Of a stretch of DNA of 64,000 nt, positions 34,861-46,100 are shown in pieces. This stretch comes from Monarcha castaneiventris obscurior (lineage: Eukaryota > Chordata > Aves > Passeriformes > Monarchidae). Numbering within the stretch: position 1 is the stretch's first letter; every line of letters starts with the position of its first letter. A program made the translations under genes and the position numbers. Below the pieces are notes generated by a model, which did not search any database, had not been told where the DNA came from, and worked only from the letters and a program-made list of their open reading frames with translations. The DNA lies in contig JAMPIT010000300.1 in NCBI GenBank assembly GCA_026261815.1, positions 1,116,001 through 1,180,000 on the forward strand. The letters are read 5' to 3'.

Positions 34861-35140
34861 GGGACAAGGTCATGGGTGTTTCAGGGAAGCCCTGGTGCAG
34901 ATGTCCCCCCTTGTGTGGGACAAGGTCATGGGTGTTTCAGGGAAGCCCTGGTGCAGATGTCCCCCCTTGTGTGGGACAAGGTCATGGGTGTTTCAGGGAA
35001 GCCCTGGTGCAGATGTCCCCCCTTGTGTGGGACAAGGTCATGGGTGTTTCAGGGAAGCCCTGGTGCAGATGTCCCCCCTTGTGTGGGACAAGGTCATGGC
35101 TGTTTTGGGGAAGTCCTGGAGCAGATGCCACCCTGATGTG
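34861..35140. repeat. 56-bp tandem repeat, four perfect copies and one degenerate
   Basis: Identical 56-bp units start at 34861, 34917, 34973 and 35029. A fifth, at 35085-35140, has many changes. The unit is not a multiple of three and contains no stop in any + frame, so all three + frames stay open across the array. At each junction, CCTTGT and ACAAGG form a 6-bp inverted repeat around GTGGG (for example 34909-34925). Perfect identity of four units points to a very recent expansion and probable length variation between individuals. Confidence 0.97.
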
Positions 35141-35246
35141 CAGCACTGCTGGCCGTGGGCAGGACCCTGATGTCCCCTGCACGGGTGATCACAGCCAATG
35201 TGTGCCCAGACAGGCATGGAGAGAAAGGGGCTGTTGGCTCCACATG

Positions 35247-35345
35247 TGATCACAGGATCATGGAAGGTTCAAAAAGCCCTGTAAGGTCATCATGTCCAAC
35301 TATTCCCCCAGCACTGCCATGGTCACCACTAAACCATGTCCCATA
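35247..35345 (-). mobile_element. CR1 LINE 3' terminal fragment, antisense
   Basis: The + strand begins with 'tgatcacaggatcatggaag' and continues with 'gtcatcatgtccaactattc' (about 35286), 'ccagcactgccatggtcacc' (about 35309) and 'actaaaccatgtcccatact' (about 35328). This is the usual order of an inverted CR1 3' end. It is degraded and about a hundred bases long. Confidence 0.75.
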
Positions 35346-38042
35346 CTTCCTGAGTGGCCTGGTGCTAATTCTTCTCCTTCACTTCACAGCCAGGGAGTCA
35401 CGCAAATCTCCAGTTCACTGTCAGCTGCCTACACGGGCAGCTCTGCAGCAGGATGTGCTGGGCAACATGGAGGGACTCCAGCACCCCAGCAGCACCCAGG
35501 GCACAAGCTGGGAACCACCAGCACTAAGGTGGCTTGCTGGGAGTCAGGGCAGGCACACAGACATCCCAGGAATTCCTTCCCATTTCCTTGCCCTCTCTGA
35601 GCAGACCTGCTGGCAATGTCCTTAAAGCATCTCAGGGTCTTGCATCCGAGGTGAATTCCCAGCTCCTGGAGTCAGAGGATGGCCAAACCCCAGCTTGGAT
35701 TGAAACAAAAAATATTTCTGCTGTGTATAGAGGCTGCTCAAGGCACCTGCCCAACTCACATCTCCCCACACCCAGGTAGGGTGTGGGAAGGCAGCATCAT
35801 CTCACCCTGCACAGCGGGGCTGGGCAGCGTCGCCTCCTCCCAGTGCCAAGAGGGTCCCAGCTCTCCCTGGGTTTGGAGGCACAGATTAGGCTCCTGTATG
35901 GCAGCATATATGAAACCATCAGTTCCTTTCTCTGTGTTATTAAAGTCAGCATGTGGTTTTTATGAGAAGAGATAATTGCAGAAGAAAAGGTCACTGTTAT
36001 CTGTGTGCTGCTGTCAGGGATTGCCAGAGCTGTTTATTGCATCGTGCCTCAGCTGATCCAAACCTGGCAGCCCAGGGGCCAGCTCAGGGCTGCTGTGGGC
36101 CCGGACACTGCCTGCGACTCTGCTCACACTCTCACAAGTGTTTTATCCCTACAGTTCCCAAAGACATCCTGCCAGAGCAACGTTGACATGTCCTGGGCAC
36201 CGAGATGCCTTTGCCAAGGGGAGGGGTGAGACCCTCCTGACGGTCCTTGGCTGGTGCCCACAGGGGGCTTTTTGATCATCTTGTTCTAACTTTAGCAGCT
36301 AAATAAAAAAGAAAAAGCTTATTTCTTTGATTTATGACTCCCAGACTTGGTGGGGTCCCCAGCAAAGCTTGCTAGAGGGGAAGGGAAGAGTCACGGGGTG
36401 CCTTGTTGTGCCTTGGAATTGGTCAGTGAGGGCACCTCAGCTCAATGGATCCGAGGCAGTGAAGGGTCACAATGGACCCCACCCAGAGCAGCCCTGTGTC
36501 CACCCTGGGCCTCCACCACAGCCTGGGACAGGGCAGGTTTGTGGGGGCTGTCTCCCCATGCAGCACAAGGATTTCCTGTCTCCACTGCCCTGCAACGCTC
36601 CCGTCTGCCAAGAGCTGGGGACTCCATCCCCATGGCTGTGACCCCACATGCCAGCCCCGCAGCTACCCCATGGGCACAGCTCTCCATCTCCCAGGGCAGC
36701 AGCAGGGGAAACCATTCCCAGAACAACATGGGGGCACTTTTGGGAGAGAACTGCTCCTGCAGCCAGGGCAGGTGGGGTACCCCACTCGTGGGGGGAAGGC
36801 AGAGATGCCAAGAGCCCGTCCTCATCCCAAGAGCACCTGAATCCCGGAGTCAGGCTGATTGCTCCCTCCTCCCATGCTCTGCAAGGTTCCCTGGGCTCCA
36901 CCTGGCCTTGTCCCATGTGTCCCATGGGCTGTGCCACACCACAGCAGCCTTTGCTGGTTTCCCAGAAAAGGGTGGCTTTGCACACAGGAGCAAGGCTCAG
37001 GATTTGGGCACAGCTGAAGGGGGAAGGGAGGGAAGGGCTGCAGGTGTCCCCTGCTCCTGGCAGCACCTCTCACCCCCTGCTTGCCCACACATTCCCAGTG
37101 TCCCACAGATACTGTCCCCTTGATGCTGCCCCTAGCCCCACAGATGTCTGTGCCTTGGGGTGAGGAGGTGCTTCCATGGAGATGCTGTGCAGCCTGTGGG
37201 TGTCCCACAGCCCCCTCTCTGGGGCAGAATCCTCACTCAGTGGCATTTTTGGGGTCAGCTGTGGGCTCCTGGGGGGCATCAAGCAATCTCAGCTGCCATC
37301 TACCAGCAAAGTCCTCCAGAGAGGGCATATTTTGGGCATCTTTCCTGCCTTTCCCATGGGATCTTGCCCTGATGTAATGCAGTAAGGAGCACTTGTTCTT
37401 TCCTGACCACGCTTTTCTCCTGTTGCTCAGTGGTTGGGGATTCATGCCAGCACCTCTCTTCCCTCTCTCCCTCCCCAGCTCTGACTGTTCCCTTTTCCTG
37501 CCTCCCCATGCAGGGCTGCAGCCCAGTCCTGAGGGCTGGCTGGTGTAGGGAGGCTCTTCCCTCAGCCCTCAACACGCTCCCTTTTCTCCTCCGAGCCGGC
37601 AGCGCAGGCTTCAGGCAGGTGAAAATTGATTTGCAGTGAACTGGTGCCCTGCCAACGCCTGACTCATCCATTCACTGCACACGGATCCCCCCGCGCTCAT
37701 AAACCATCCTGCGCCGAGCCTGGAGTGCCAGCAGGGCTGAGGAAACACTGCCACCACCCCCGGCCCCGCGGCAGGGCTGCCGAGGAGTCCCAGCACACCG
37801 GGGAGCAGCAGGGAGCCACGCGGCACAGGGGGGAAATTGGGAACGAAAACCCAGCGAGCAAGAGAAGAGGGCTGGGAAGGAGGAAAAGGTGCTCAGCAGA
37901 TCCGCACCACGGAAAGGTGGAAAGCTCCAGCCATGGGAGCTCCCGCTCCAGCTCCAGCTCCCAAAATGTGGGATTTAACAGCACCGTTACTGCCACCAAT
38001 GGATGTGGAATTGCAGTAAGTCACCAAGCAGCATCCCTGAGT
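35346..38042. other. unique GC-moderate sequence, no gene recognised
   Basis: The + frame at 36347-37123 is 258 codons long and is mirrored by long minus-strand frames. This shows low stop density rather than coding. CpGs cluster modestly at about 37560-37830. No splice-bounded exon or known domain was identified. Confidence 0.4.
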
Positions 38043-38390
38043 TTATCACACAATGGTTTGGGTGGGAAGGGACCTTAAAGCTCATCCCATCCCACCTTCT
38101 GCAGGGACACCTTCCACTGTCCCAGGCTGCTCCAAGCCCCATCCAGCCTGGCCTTGGACACTGCCAGGGATCCAGGGGCAGCCACAGCTTCTCTCAGCAC
38201 CCTGTGCCAGGGCCTGCCCACCCTCCCAGGGAACAATTCCTTCCCAATATCCCATCCAGCCCTGCCCTCTGGCAGTGGGAACCATTCCCCCTTGTTTTGT
38301 CCCTCCATCCCTTGTCCCAAGCCCCTCTCCAGCTCTCCTGGAGCCCCCTGAGGCACTGGAAGGTGCTCTAAGTTCTCCCTCAAGCTTTAT
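38043..38390 (-). mobile_element. CR1 LINE fragment, antisense, young avian type
   Basis: The + strand starts with 'caatggtttgggtgggaagg' (about 38052) and runs through 'aggctgctccaagccccatc' (about 38123), 'tgtgccagggcctgcccacc' (about 38203) and 'ggaacaattccttcccaata' (about 38231). It ends in the complement of the coding end near 38340-38390. By eye it is close to the sense copy at 41310-41695. The two make an inverted pair about 2.9 kb apart. Confidence 0.9.
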
Positions 38391-39142
38391 CCCAGCTCTC
38401 CTGCCACCCACCAGCAACTTATCCTCCAGAGCCACACTCACCCACCGACCCTCGAGCCCAGCTGGGGCCACCCCAAATCCGATGGACATTAAAGCACTCT
38501 CAGAGCCAGCACGAGGGTGCACGATCCACTGGGCTTTCCCTAAGAGCATCCTTTGTCTGTGAGGGTGGGGGCTGGAGCCCAGAACTGGAGAGGATGGGAC
38601 TCAAGGACAGGATGGAGAACGATGCTCTGGAGGGAGGCAAGAGATGGGAACCCAATAATCCATCATGGAACAGCTCCTCCAGCCCACTTGGAGGATGGAG
38701 CAGCCCCATCCCCACTCCCTGGCTCTCCATCAGTGCACACCAGCTCTATTCCACATGAATCTTAGGTAATTAAAGCAAAGCAAAAAAATGTGCCTCTGAT
38801 TAGTTAATATACCCACACTGCTCTGCAAAAAAAAATACAGTCCCTCAACAGGCCTGTTCCAAATAATAATTCAAGTTCTTTCAAAAGCAGGTCAGCAGCG
38901 CTGAGTAATAAGTTCATTATAATCTAATAAAGTTCATTAGTCCTTGAGAAGTCTAAAATGCAAGAGCGATATTACCAACAAAATCATCCTCTGGCAGGAT
39001 CATTTCTGGGTGGGAAAAAAAAGGATTTGAGATAAAAGGAAGCAAAAATAGGCAGGAAGAATTTGAAGGAGGAGAAGACATTGCTGGGAGAATTGGAAAC
39101 ACCTGAAGTACATCCAAAGAGCTGCAATAAAAGTGCTGGGCC
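38391..39142. other. unique sequence, AT-rich in its second half
   Basis: From about 38760 to 39140 the sequence is AT-rich and repeat-free, including a run of A at about 38828 and several AATAAT motifs. No exon or LINE was recognised. Confidence 0.4.
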
Positions 39143-40234
39143 TCACACATGAAAGGTAAAAGCAGCTATTAATAGCGGGGCAGTCGGGATGGCAGAGCCT
39201 GGCCGTGGCTGCACAGGCACGGGCAAAGAAAAATCCCCTGCACAAGTGATAATAAAAGCCCTTAATTCAATGTCAGCGGGGGCCGGGTTTGAAGAAAAAA
39301 TAGGAGGAGAGGCGTGATTCAGCTCGCAGCCGCACGGGGACATCTGTATGCAGGTCCCTGCGTGCACATATTGCTCCTGCAAAGTCAACAGGAGCAATGA
39401 AGGAAAGCAAACAAATCTCTGGGAGCCTCGCGGCGCTGCCGGCGCGGCCAGCCCGGCTCTCGGCTGGCAACAACCTTGGGCACGGGGCTCCCTGGCACTT
39501 ACGGGAAGCCATCCCATGGATGTGCCCGCAGGATGGGAGCTGCAGGTGTCTGAGCTTCGGGCAAGCACCTCTGCAGGGAAATAATCCCACAGGGAAGCGG
39601 GAAATGACGGTCCCGGGGCAGAAGAGGCCGTGGGCACCGTGGGGTCACACCCGGCGCAGCTGCTGTGTGAGTGTGGCTGCTGTCCTGCTTTTCCTGCAGC
39701 CCGATTGAGTAGGGAACAGGGATGGGGCTGCAAATCTGATTCGTTGCCCAGCTGGGAAGCAGCTCTGAGGCAGCTCCCTGGAGGGCAGGGATGTTGGGAC
39801 AGACAGAGCCAATAGACCCACTGCGAAGGGCAGGGGCAGCACGGACTGCTCGCAGCCCGGGCAGGGATCCCGCCGGATCTGCAGGAATAAATTCCCACTA
39901 ATGAGAGCCAGGGACAGTGCAGACACAAATAAGAGGGCCAGGAGGATGTGTCCTTTACTGCAGGTTTCTGGTTGGTCCACTGGGACTTTGCACTCTGCAG
40001 AAAAATTACTGGTTTGTCCGAATTTCGACATTTCAGCGGAGGCAAACTGGGGAGTGCTGCCGTCCCCCATGCACGGAGAGAGGGCACCAAGGGCAGAGGC
40101 CTGTCTTGGGGGCAGTGCCCCGTTACCCAAATGTTTCTTAGAGCCCTCCTGGGTGTATGGAGCCCAGGGGAAGAGCCTGGTGCTGCTGCCACCCCATGAG
40201 GAGTGGGAAAAGGGAGGGGCTCACCGGACTGCAA
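39143..40234 (-). other. longest open frame in the window, probably not a gene
   Basis: A 363-codon frame is open on the minus strand. Its predicted protein is rich in Pro, Ser, Ala, Cys and Leu, with no domain, signal peptide or repeat that I recognise. The sequence is GC-rich, with a CpG-bearing stretch at about 39425-39480, and the opposite strand is also largely open. I infer a chance frame in stop-poor sequence. It is listed because it is the longest candidate a reader will meet. Confidence 0.15.
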
Positions 40235-40236
40235 GG

Positions 40237-40464
40237 ATGCTGCTCCTTCCCCTGCTCTGCCTTGTTCTCGTCTTTGTCCTCAGGGAAACGGGATCAGACA
40301 CTGAGAAGAAGAACACCACCAATTCGTCCAGCACATATTGGCTAATTTTTTCTCTTTCCGCCCCCAAAACAACAGCTATTGCTGCCCTCAAGGCCACCCA
40401 GGCTGTGGCCAAACAAGGTTATAAAAGCTCACTTTGCTTGAAGGGAACAGGAATAAGGGGATGA
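40237..40464 (+). other. possible 75-residue frame with signal-like N-terminus
   Basis: From the ATG at 40237 the frame encodes a strongly hydrophobic start (MLLLPLLCLVLVFVL). A polar Thr/Asn/Ser-rich stretch follows, then a short tail, with the stop ending at 40464. There is a purine at -3. The same sequence, a pyrimidine-rich run ending in CAG near 40283, also resembles a 3' splice site. Both readings are weak and no homologue is recognised. Confidence 0.12.
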
Positions 40465-41309
40465 TGTTAAAACAAATACTTCACTTGAGACTTCATGTTT
40501 CAAGCCCTTAAAATGTTTTTCCTTCTTTCTCTAGTGAAAGGCCAACACACCTTAAAGAAATAATTGTTTGTGGTTACGGACAGCTTTTCATTGATGTTTA
40601 ACTTGACCCATGGGATCATCACTCACCTGCTGCCACAACCATGGGACATGAGGTGCTCCTAGTCCCCAGGACAAACCAAAGGACTGATAAAAAGCCATGA
40701 TTACAGCAGTGAGCCTGGCTCCATCAGCAGGAAAATCCAACCAACACCCACACGGCAGCAGCACCAGGAGCCTCTGGCACCTCCTGGGCAGGACAGAGCT
40801 GCTGTGGGGTGAGGAGCAACGAGATCCCCAGGGGTGGGACAGACACTGTCAAGTGTTGTGCCCAAACAGCTGATCTGAACCTTAATAAATAAAAACCCTC
40901 GGAATACCTGACACCTGGAGTTATTGAAGAGCTTGTGTGAATGCAGGCAGAGTCTCCTGCAGCATTAGTGCCTACTGGGGATGCTGAGGTGCTAAGAAAA
41001 GCCTCAGCCTTTACAAGGAGTGTCAAGAGGTGATTTATGGCCAGCGCCGGGTGGGAGGACTGGCCAGAGACAGCCCCTCTTGCCGTGCAGCACAGCTCTA
41101 TACTGCACCAAGCTGCCCTTGCTATGCACTGAAGGGCACAGGGAATGAGGAGCTGCATCCCTTTCTCCTGGTGTCGCCCATGTCTCCCATCACCCGAGGC
41201 CACAGCAGCCCCACGGAGCACCTGGGACCAGGAGGAGAGCTCTGCACCCACCCCAGCACACCCTGGCTCACGGCTGCACAGACACTGACTCCCTCACAGA
41301 GATGCAATG
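40465..41309. other. unique sequence, no gene recognised
   Basis: It starts AT-rich (to about 40610) and becomes GC-moderate. An 'aataaataaaaacc' motif lies at about 40883. No coding evidence or repeat family was found. Confidence 0.4.
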
Positions 41310-41695
41310 AGAAACTCCATGATACTGGGGGAGAAAAGGCTCCAGGGAGACCTTAGAGTTCTTCCGGTGTCTCAGGGGGCTCCAAGAGAGCTGGAGATGG
41401 ACTGGGGACAAGGGATGGAGGGACAGGACACAGGGAATGGCTTCCCACTGCCAGAGGATGGGATGGAATTGGGATATTGGGAAGGAATTGTTCCCTGGGA
41501 GGGTGGGCAGGCCCTGGCACAGGGTCCCCAGAGCAGCTGTGGCTGCCCCTGGATCCCTGGCAGTGCCCAAGGCCAGATTGGACGGGGCTTGGAGCAGCCT
41601 GGAATAGTGGAAGGTGTCCCTGCCCATGGCACAGGGCTGGAACAACTTGAGTTTCAGATCCCTTCCAACCCAAAGCATTCTGTGACCCCATGAAT
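41310..41695 (+). mobile_element. CR1 LINE fragment, sense, young avian type
   Basis: It begins with degraded coding-end sequence ('gaaaaggctccagggagacc' at about 41333). It continues through 'gaaggaattgttccctggga' (about 41480), 'ctggatccctggcagtgccc' (about 41549) and 'gcttggagcagcctggaata' (about 41587). It finishes with 'cccttccaacccaaagcatt' (about 41660) and 'ctgtgacccc'. It is complementary in orientation to the element at 38043-38390. Confidence 0.9.
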
Positions 41696-41840
41696 GTCAC
41701 CACCAGACACTTCAGTGGCCAACGTTCCTCTGGTAGGGCCACTCTGCACCTGCTGGAGCCAGCACTGGCATGTTCAGTGCCGAGGATGCAGCATCCTCGT
41801 GTTCCTCACCCGGGGTAATTTGTCTCAATCAGCCACAGCA

Positions 41841-42106
41841 GAGAAAAATAAAGATCTGAAGGAAGAACACCACAATCTATCCAAACTACAGGAGAACATC
41901 TTGGGAAAGAGCTTGAGGTAATGAACTTGGAGATTGATTCTCTTAACCAACGCTGTGATGGGCTGCAAATTAAAGCCGGAGGGATGGGGGAAAGGCTAGA
42001 ATTATCAGAATTTTGTGAAGCTGAGCAAAAGCATGAAGCAGCAGAGAAAAACTTAATGATAATTAAGGATAATGTTCAAGATTCTGATTTCAGGGACACT
42101 ATGTAA
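41841..42106 (+). pseudogene. possible frameshifted coiled-coil coding fragment
   Basis: Two successive + frames encode Lys/Glu/Leu-rich, coiled-coil-like peptide. The first ends at 41921 after the residues 'KDLKEEHHNLSKLQENILG'. The second, from 41921 to 42106, contains 'MNLEIDSLNQRCDGLQ' and 'EAEQKHEAAEKNL'. The composition differs sharply from the Pro/Ser/Gly-rich chance frames elsewhere. A one-base shift at the 'gaggtaatgaac' junction would join them. That junction also resembles a splice donor. I cannot assign a family. It could be a processed pseudogene remnant, a real exon or chance. Confidence 0.33.
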
Positions 42107-43106
42107 ATTCAAAATAACTCCAGAGGAACAAGCTGCATTTCCTCAGAGGCAGCCCAGCATCCCTGGCTCGTGCACAGTCGTCTTTGAGACCCAAGGGAGA
42201 AGGAAGAATGCATTTTGTGGTTTTCCTACAGTCTAGATACATTACCAGGAGTCAGAAAAATTCAGAGCTAAACAGTTTTTGGCAGAAATTAGTTATTTGT
42301 CAAAACTGGGGAGCTCCACAGGGATTTTGATCAAGCTAAGCTGGAAACTAGGCATGGTCAGGACTGCCCTTGGAACAAATTCCCTAGACTCTCACAGCCC
42401 ACAGAGCCAGGGCAGAACTTTGTGCCCCTCCAGGGAGTGAAATGGGTTTTTTTCCAAGTTGGAACAAACCTAAAATCTAGAAGAAAAAAGCCCAGAGGGC
42501 ACAGATGCCTTCAGAGACACCTGCTCTAGAGCAACTCCCGACAGACAGCACACCTGACTAGCCACCGCCGTGGGACACAGCTGCCTGACAAGTGATGCAA
42601 AACCCAGCTCAGAATTGCTCAGCAAATGATGTTAGGGGGCAAACACAGCTTATTCCAACCCAAATATAGCTCCAGACTGCACAAATCAAGTCGAGTTAAA
42701 AGAGAAGGACATCTAAAGGTCCAGGAGCGGGATCTGAGGAGGAGGGGATGGGAGATACAGGCTCAGTGGGAAACCGTCCCGCCTTTGAAGGCAACAGGAG
42801 TTTAGTCTTTGACTGCAGCAGGGTGAGGACTTCACAGGTGTCTATAAACAGATCTGAGGCAGCTCCTCAGGGAGTGTGGACAGCACAGGCGCTATCCTGG
42901 TCTCACGCCAGGGAGCTGGGACAGTGTTTGAGCAGCAGGCAGGAGCCAGCCCCGTGTCTGGGCCAGCAGAAGCAGCTCATGCACCCCCATCCCACTGCGG
43001 AGCAGTGCAGTCGCTGCCCACGGCCCATTTGGGCTGTTTCTGGTGCTTTGCCACCACCAAGGATCCTGTTGAAGATGCCAGGTTTCTGTTCCTCTTTGCC
43101 AGCAAG
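42107..43106. other. unique sequence, no gene recognised
   Basis: There is no clear continuation of the coiled-coil-like fragment after 42106 and no poly(A) tract. The open frames from 42748 are short and overlap on opposite strands. Confidence 0.4.
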
Positions 43107-43215
43107 GATCACAGAACGGTTTGGACTGGAAGACACCTTAAAACACACCCAGTTCCAGCCCCCTGCCAGGGACAGCGGTGGCACCACCAGATGAGGCTGC
43201 ACAGGGCCCCACCCC
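43107..43215 (-). mobile_element. CR1 LINE 3' terminal fragment, antisense
   Basis: The + strand reads 'atcacagaacggtttggact' (about 43108), then 'ttccagccccctgccaggga' (about 43153), and a degraded 'agatgaggctgcacaggg' around 43190-43208. These are in the order expected of an inverted CR1 end. The boundary on the right is uncertain. Confidence 0.7.
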
Positions 43216-44899
43216 ACTTGGGTGGGATCCCATAACCACCTTACACCTCTCAGCCCAGGGATACCCTGCAGGCAGCACCTGCCCCAGGATAGGGAACTTT
43301 CCCTGATTTGCCCAGCACCGGGCTGGCAGAGATGAAATTGCTCAGCCAGGAGATGCAGATGGACCAAGGTCAGAGCAGAGCTGGGGACCAAACACCCCGG
43401 GGCTATGAGGGGGTGCAGGCATTGCTGTGGGGAGGAGATGCCTTGCCTGGGCTGCCCATTTGAGATGGGATTTTCAAGGCTGGGATGTGCTCCTGCCCCA
43501 GCAACTGCAGGTGAAATAGGTTTCTTTATAGGCTTTGAGGAAGTACACGTTCAAATTTTGCATCGATCCTTCAAGCTGGAGAGGTTTGGCCAAGTCCCCA
43601 TTAGGATCATTTGCTACGCCAGTAATAAGAGGTATGTATGCAGAAGCAGATTTCCACGTGACATTACAATACTGGCAGAAATCCTTACACATTTAGAGCA
43701 GGGAAAAAGTGTTTCCAGTTGATATCTCGGAGAGAACTGGCACAAGCCCTGCAACAAAAGTACCTCCAGCTGGTGCGAGGTGCTTGTGCCAGGAGGACTT
43801 GCAGGTCCCGTTCTACCTTGCCTAGCAGGGGCCATGCCTGCCCTGTGGGCAGCACAGATGTGGGATGTCACATCGGATCAGCACGGAGCTCACGGCGCTC
43901 ACACCAGCCCTGCCCCAGCAGTGACTCGCAACAAAACTGCGCACGAGGCTCCCAGCAGAGGAACCACCCCAGCAATGGTTCCATGCTGCCCCCTCCGAGG
44001 TCTGCACAGGAAGCAGCAGCATTCCAACCCTGTATCTCCAGGAGGTCCTGCTACCCTGGAGCTGTTTGCTTTCCCAGAGCTAAGGATGCCTCTCCCAGCC
44101 CTTCGGCTGACACAGCCTTTTCCTAACAGTCACCCAGGCACTGTGCATACTCTCACTGGTGTTTCTTCCCCCAAAATCTTGCCAATGCCAAGGGAATTAA
44201 AACAATGATGTAATCTTTCCACAGCTCTGGATAGTGGAAGAACAGACATTTACTGCTTGGATTGATAATTTGAAACAAAAGGAAAAAAGTCTCACAGCAC
44301 CAAAATATGGGCCTAAATTCCAGTTTCTGCAGAGACTGACCTTGCCTGTTGGTGGGCAGGAGTGACTCTGCTGTGCACCAGGCAGGAAGAGCAGGACTAT
44401 CCTGGGCTATCAGGAATTCCAAGCAGATGCCACTTGCCAAGTCTGAACATGAAGGACAGAGAGAGGAGCAAGAGAAGCTCATCCCACCATGGGGACCCAG
44501 CCTTGCTCCAAGGACACAAGAAAAGTAAGGCCCTGGATCCCTGCAAGGTCAGGAATGTTGTTCAGCCAGTGAGTCCCTCCTCTCACAGCACTGTATGAAA
44601 CACTCCCTTGCTTTATAACTCCTGGCACAGAGGTAACACTTGGCCTCAGATCCCCTTTTAAATTCCTCACACTCTTTGATTTTCTGCTTTCTGTGTCCAG
44701 GGCCAAAATTGACCTCATGCATCACAGCCCTCAGGTTTGTGCTCCCGAGAAGCACCTTCCCTGCTCCCTGCTGCACCTGGCTGGAGCTACTTAACATACT
44801 TCTTTTGATCTGGGTTTTTCAAAGAGCAGTGCAAGTTTTTCAAATCCTAGCACCGATTCAAGACCAACAGAGCAATATTTGAAGTACACAGGCTGTTGT
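43216..44899. other. unique sequence, no gene recognised
   Basis: Short overlapping frames occupy 43405-44208 in all phases. None has a recognisable domain. No LINE or array was found. Confidence 0.4.
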
Positions 44900-44990
44900 A
44901 GGAATCACAGAAACACGGGATGGTTTGGATTGGAAGGGACCTTACAGATCATCTTGTTCCAAGCCCCTTCCATGGGCAGGGACACTACAA
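44900..44990 (-). mobile_element. CR1 LINE 3' terminal fragment, antisense
   Basis: The + strand begins 'aatcacagaaacacgggatg', followed by 'gtttggattggaagggacct' (about 44922), 'acagatcatcttgttccaag' (about 44944) and 'ccatgggcagggacactaca' (about 44969). Only the terminal part of the 3' UTR remains, but it is well preserved. Confidence 0.85.
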
Positions 44991-45654
44991 TGGGTTCCTG
45001 CGATGGAGAGCAGGGCTTTGCTGGCACTGGCTAACTGGGCACCCAGTTGCTGGCACTCCAGTTGTCCACTGTCTGTGCCCCCTCACAGGGCTGTGGGAGG
45101 ATGCACTGCCTGGGCAGAGGCTGCTGTGAAGGTGGGGCAGAGCCTGCGGCTGGGGACAGGTGTCTTGCCTTGCCATACATGGTGCTGACCACTAAACCCC
45201 ACAGTCTGCGTCACACCTCTGGCCCCAACCTCAGTTTATCACCCTCTACGTCCTAATTTACATGCAGCGTTGTCCAGAGTTGAACTCAGTGCAGAAAAAC
45301 AGCTCTGAAAGCATGAGCGAGTGTGGGAGTTTGATTTGAACTCGGGGATGGTGTCAGCACTCACAGCTCTGCTGTGACTGCGGCAGAACAAGGTCCCCTC
45401 TGAAGGGCAGATGTCCCCAGGCAGCCGCGTGCTGGGCACTGACCGGACCCCGGAGCACGACGGGCCTCGCTGGGCTCTAGAGGCTTCCTGTGGCACACAC
45501 AGGGCAGGAGCTTTCCCGGGGTGGGGACCAGCCCTGGACATGAGTTCTGGCAGTTCCCTCACCCACTTCACCCTTTGCCCACCAGCACCACGTCAGTGAC
45601 CAGCACCACCTCAGCAAGCCAAGGAGCTGGGATCAGCCTGATCCTCACTCCTGG
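44991..45654. other. unique sequence, no gene recognised
   Basis: GC-moderate sequence with short overlapping frames on both strands, none with a recognisable motif. It separates two CR1 fragments of opposite orientation and carries no array. Confidence 0.4.
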
Positions 45655-46100
45655 AGCGGGGCCAGTGGAGGCCACACAACTGAGGAAGGGCCTGGAGCAT
45701 CTCCATGCCCAGGAAAGGCTGAGGGAGCTGGGGCTGCTCAGCCTCAGAGGAGCCCCAGCTGAGAGGGGCCCTCAGCCCTGGCTGTCCCTGGCTGCAGGGA
45801 AGGCTCAGGGCAGGGCCCAGGCTCTGCTCCGGGGCCCAGCAGTGGCACAGAGGAACGGGCAGGGCCTGAGCCCAGCAATTCCCTGCACAGGAGGCACAAC
45901 TCCTGCCCTGGGCAGTGCCCAGCCCTGAACAGAGCCCAGAGAGGCTGTGCAGGGTCCCTCCCTGGGGCTGTTGCAGAGCTGTGTGGGCACACTGCTGTGC
46001 CCTGTGCTCTGGGATGGCCCTGCTGGGGCACGCAGGTGGCACCAGGGGGGCCCATGTGAGCCTTCAGCCTGACCCAGTCTGGGATTCTGGGATTCAGAGG
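45655..46100 (+). mobile_element. CR1 LINE fragment, sense, GC-rich passerine-type
   Basis: The element starts near 'gagcggggccagtggaggcc' and includes 'gaagggcctggagcatctcc' (about 45684). It continues with 'ggctgagggagctggggctg' (about 45718) and 'gggcagggcctgagcccagc' (about 45857). It ends with 'gggatggccctgctggggca' (about 46011) and octamer-like 'gggattctgggattcag' (46082-46098). It is one of the longest CR1 copies here and keeps its 3' terminus. The large open frames on both strands between 45521 and 46307 come from this element. Confidence 0.82.

Noticed and set aside
34861..35140. A CRISPR-like array
   Set aside because: The 56-bp units are directly adjacent, with no variable spacers. 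The genome is vertebrate and no cas gene is present.
36347..37123. A 258-codon + strand frame as a gene
   Set aside because: Overlapping frames of similar length are open on the minus strand, the predicted protein has no recognised domain, and no exon signals were found.
39143..40234. A 363-codon minus-strand frame as a protein-coding gene
   Set aside because: The composition is Pro/Ser/Ala-rich without domains, the opposite strand is equally open, and the DNA is GC-rich and stop-poor. No splice or promoter evidence supports it.
43405..43722. A small protein at the + frame ending in 43722
   Set aside because: The peptide has no recognisable family. Overlapping frames are open on the other strand, and there is no start or splice evidence.
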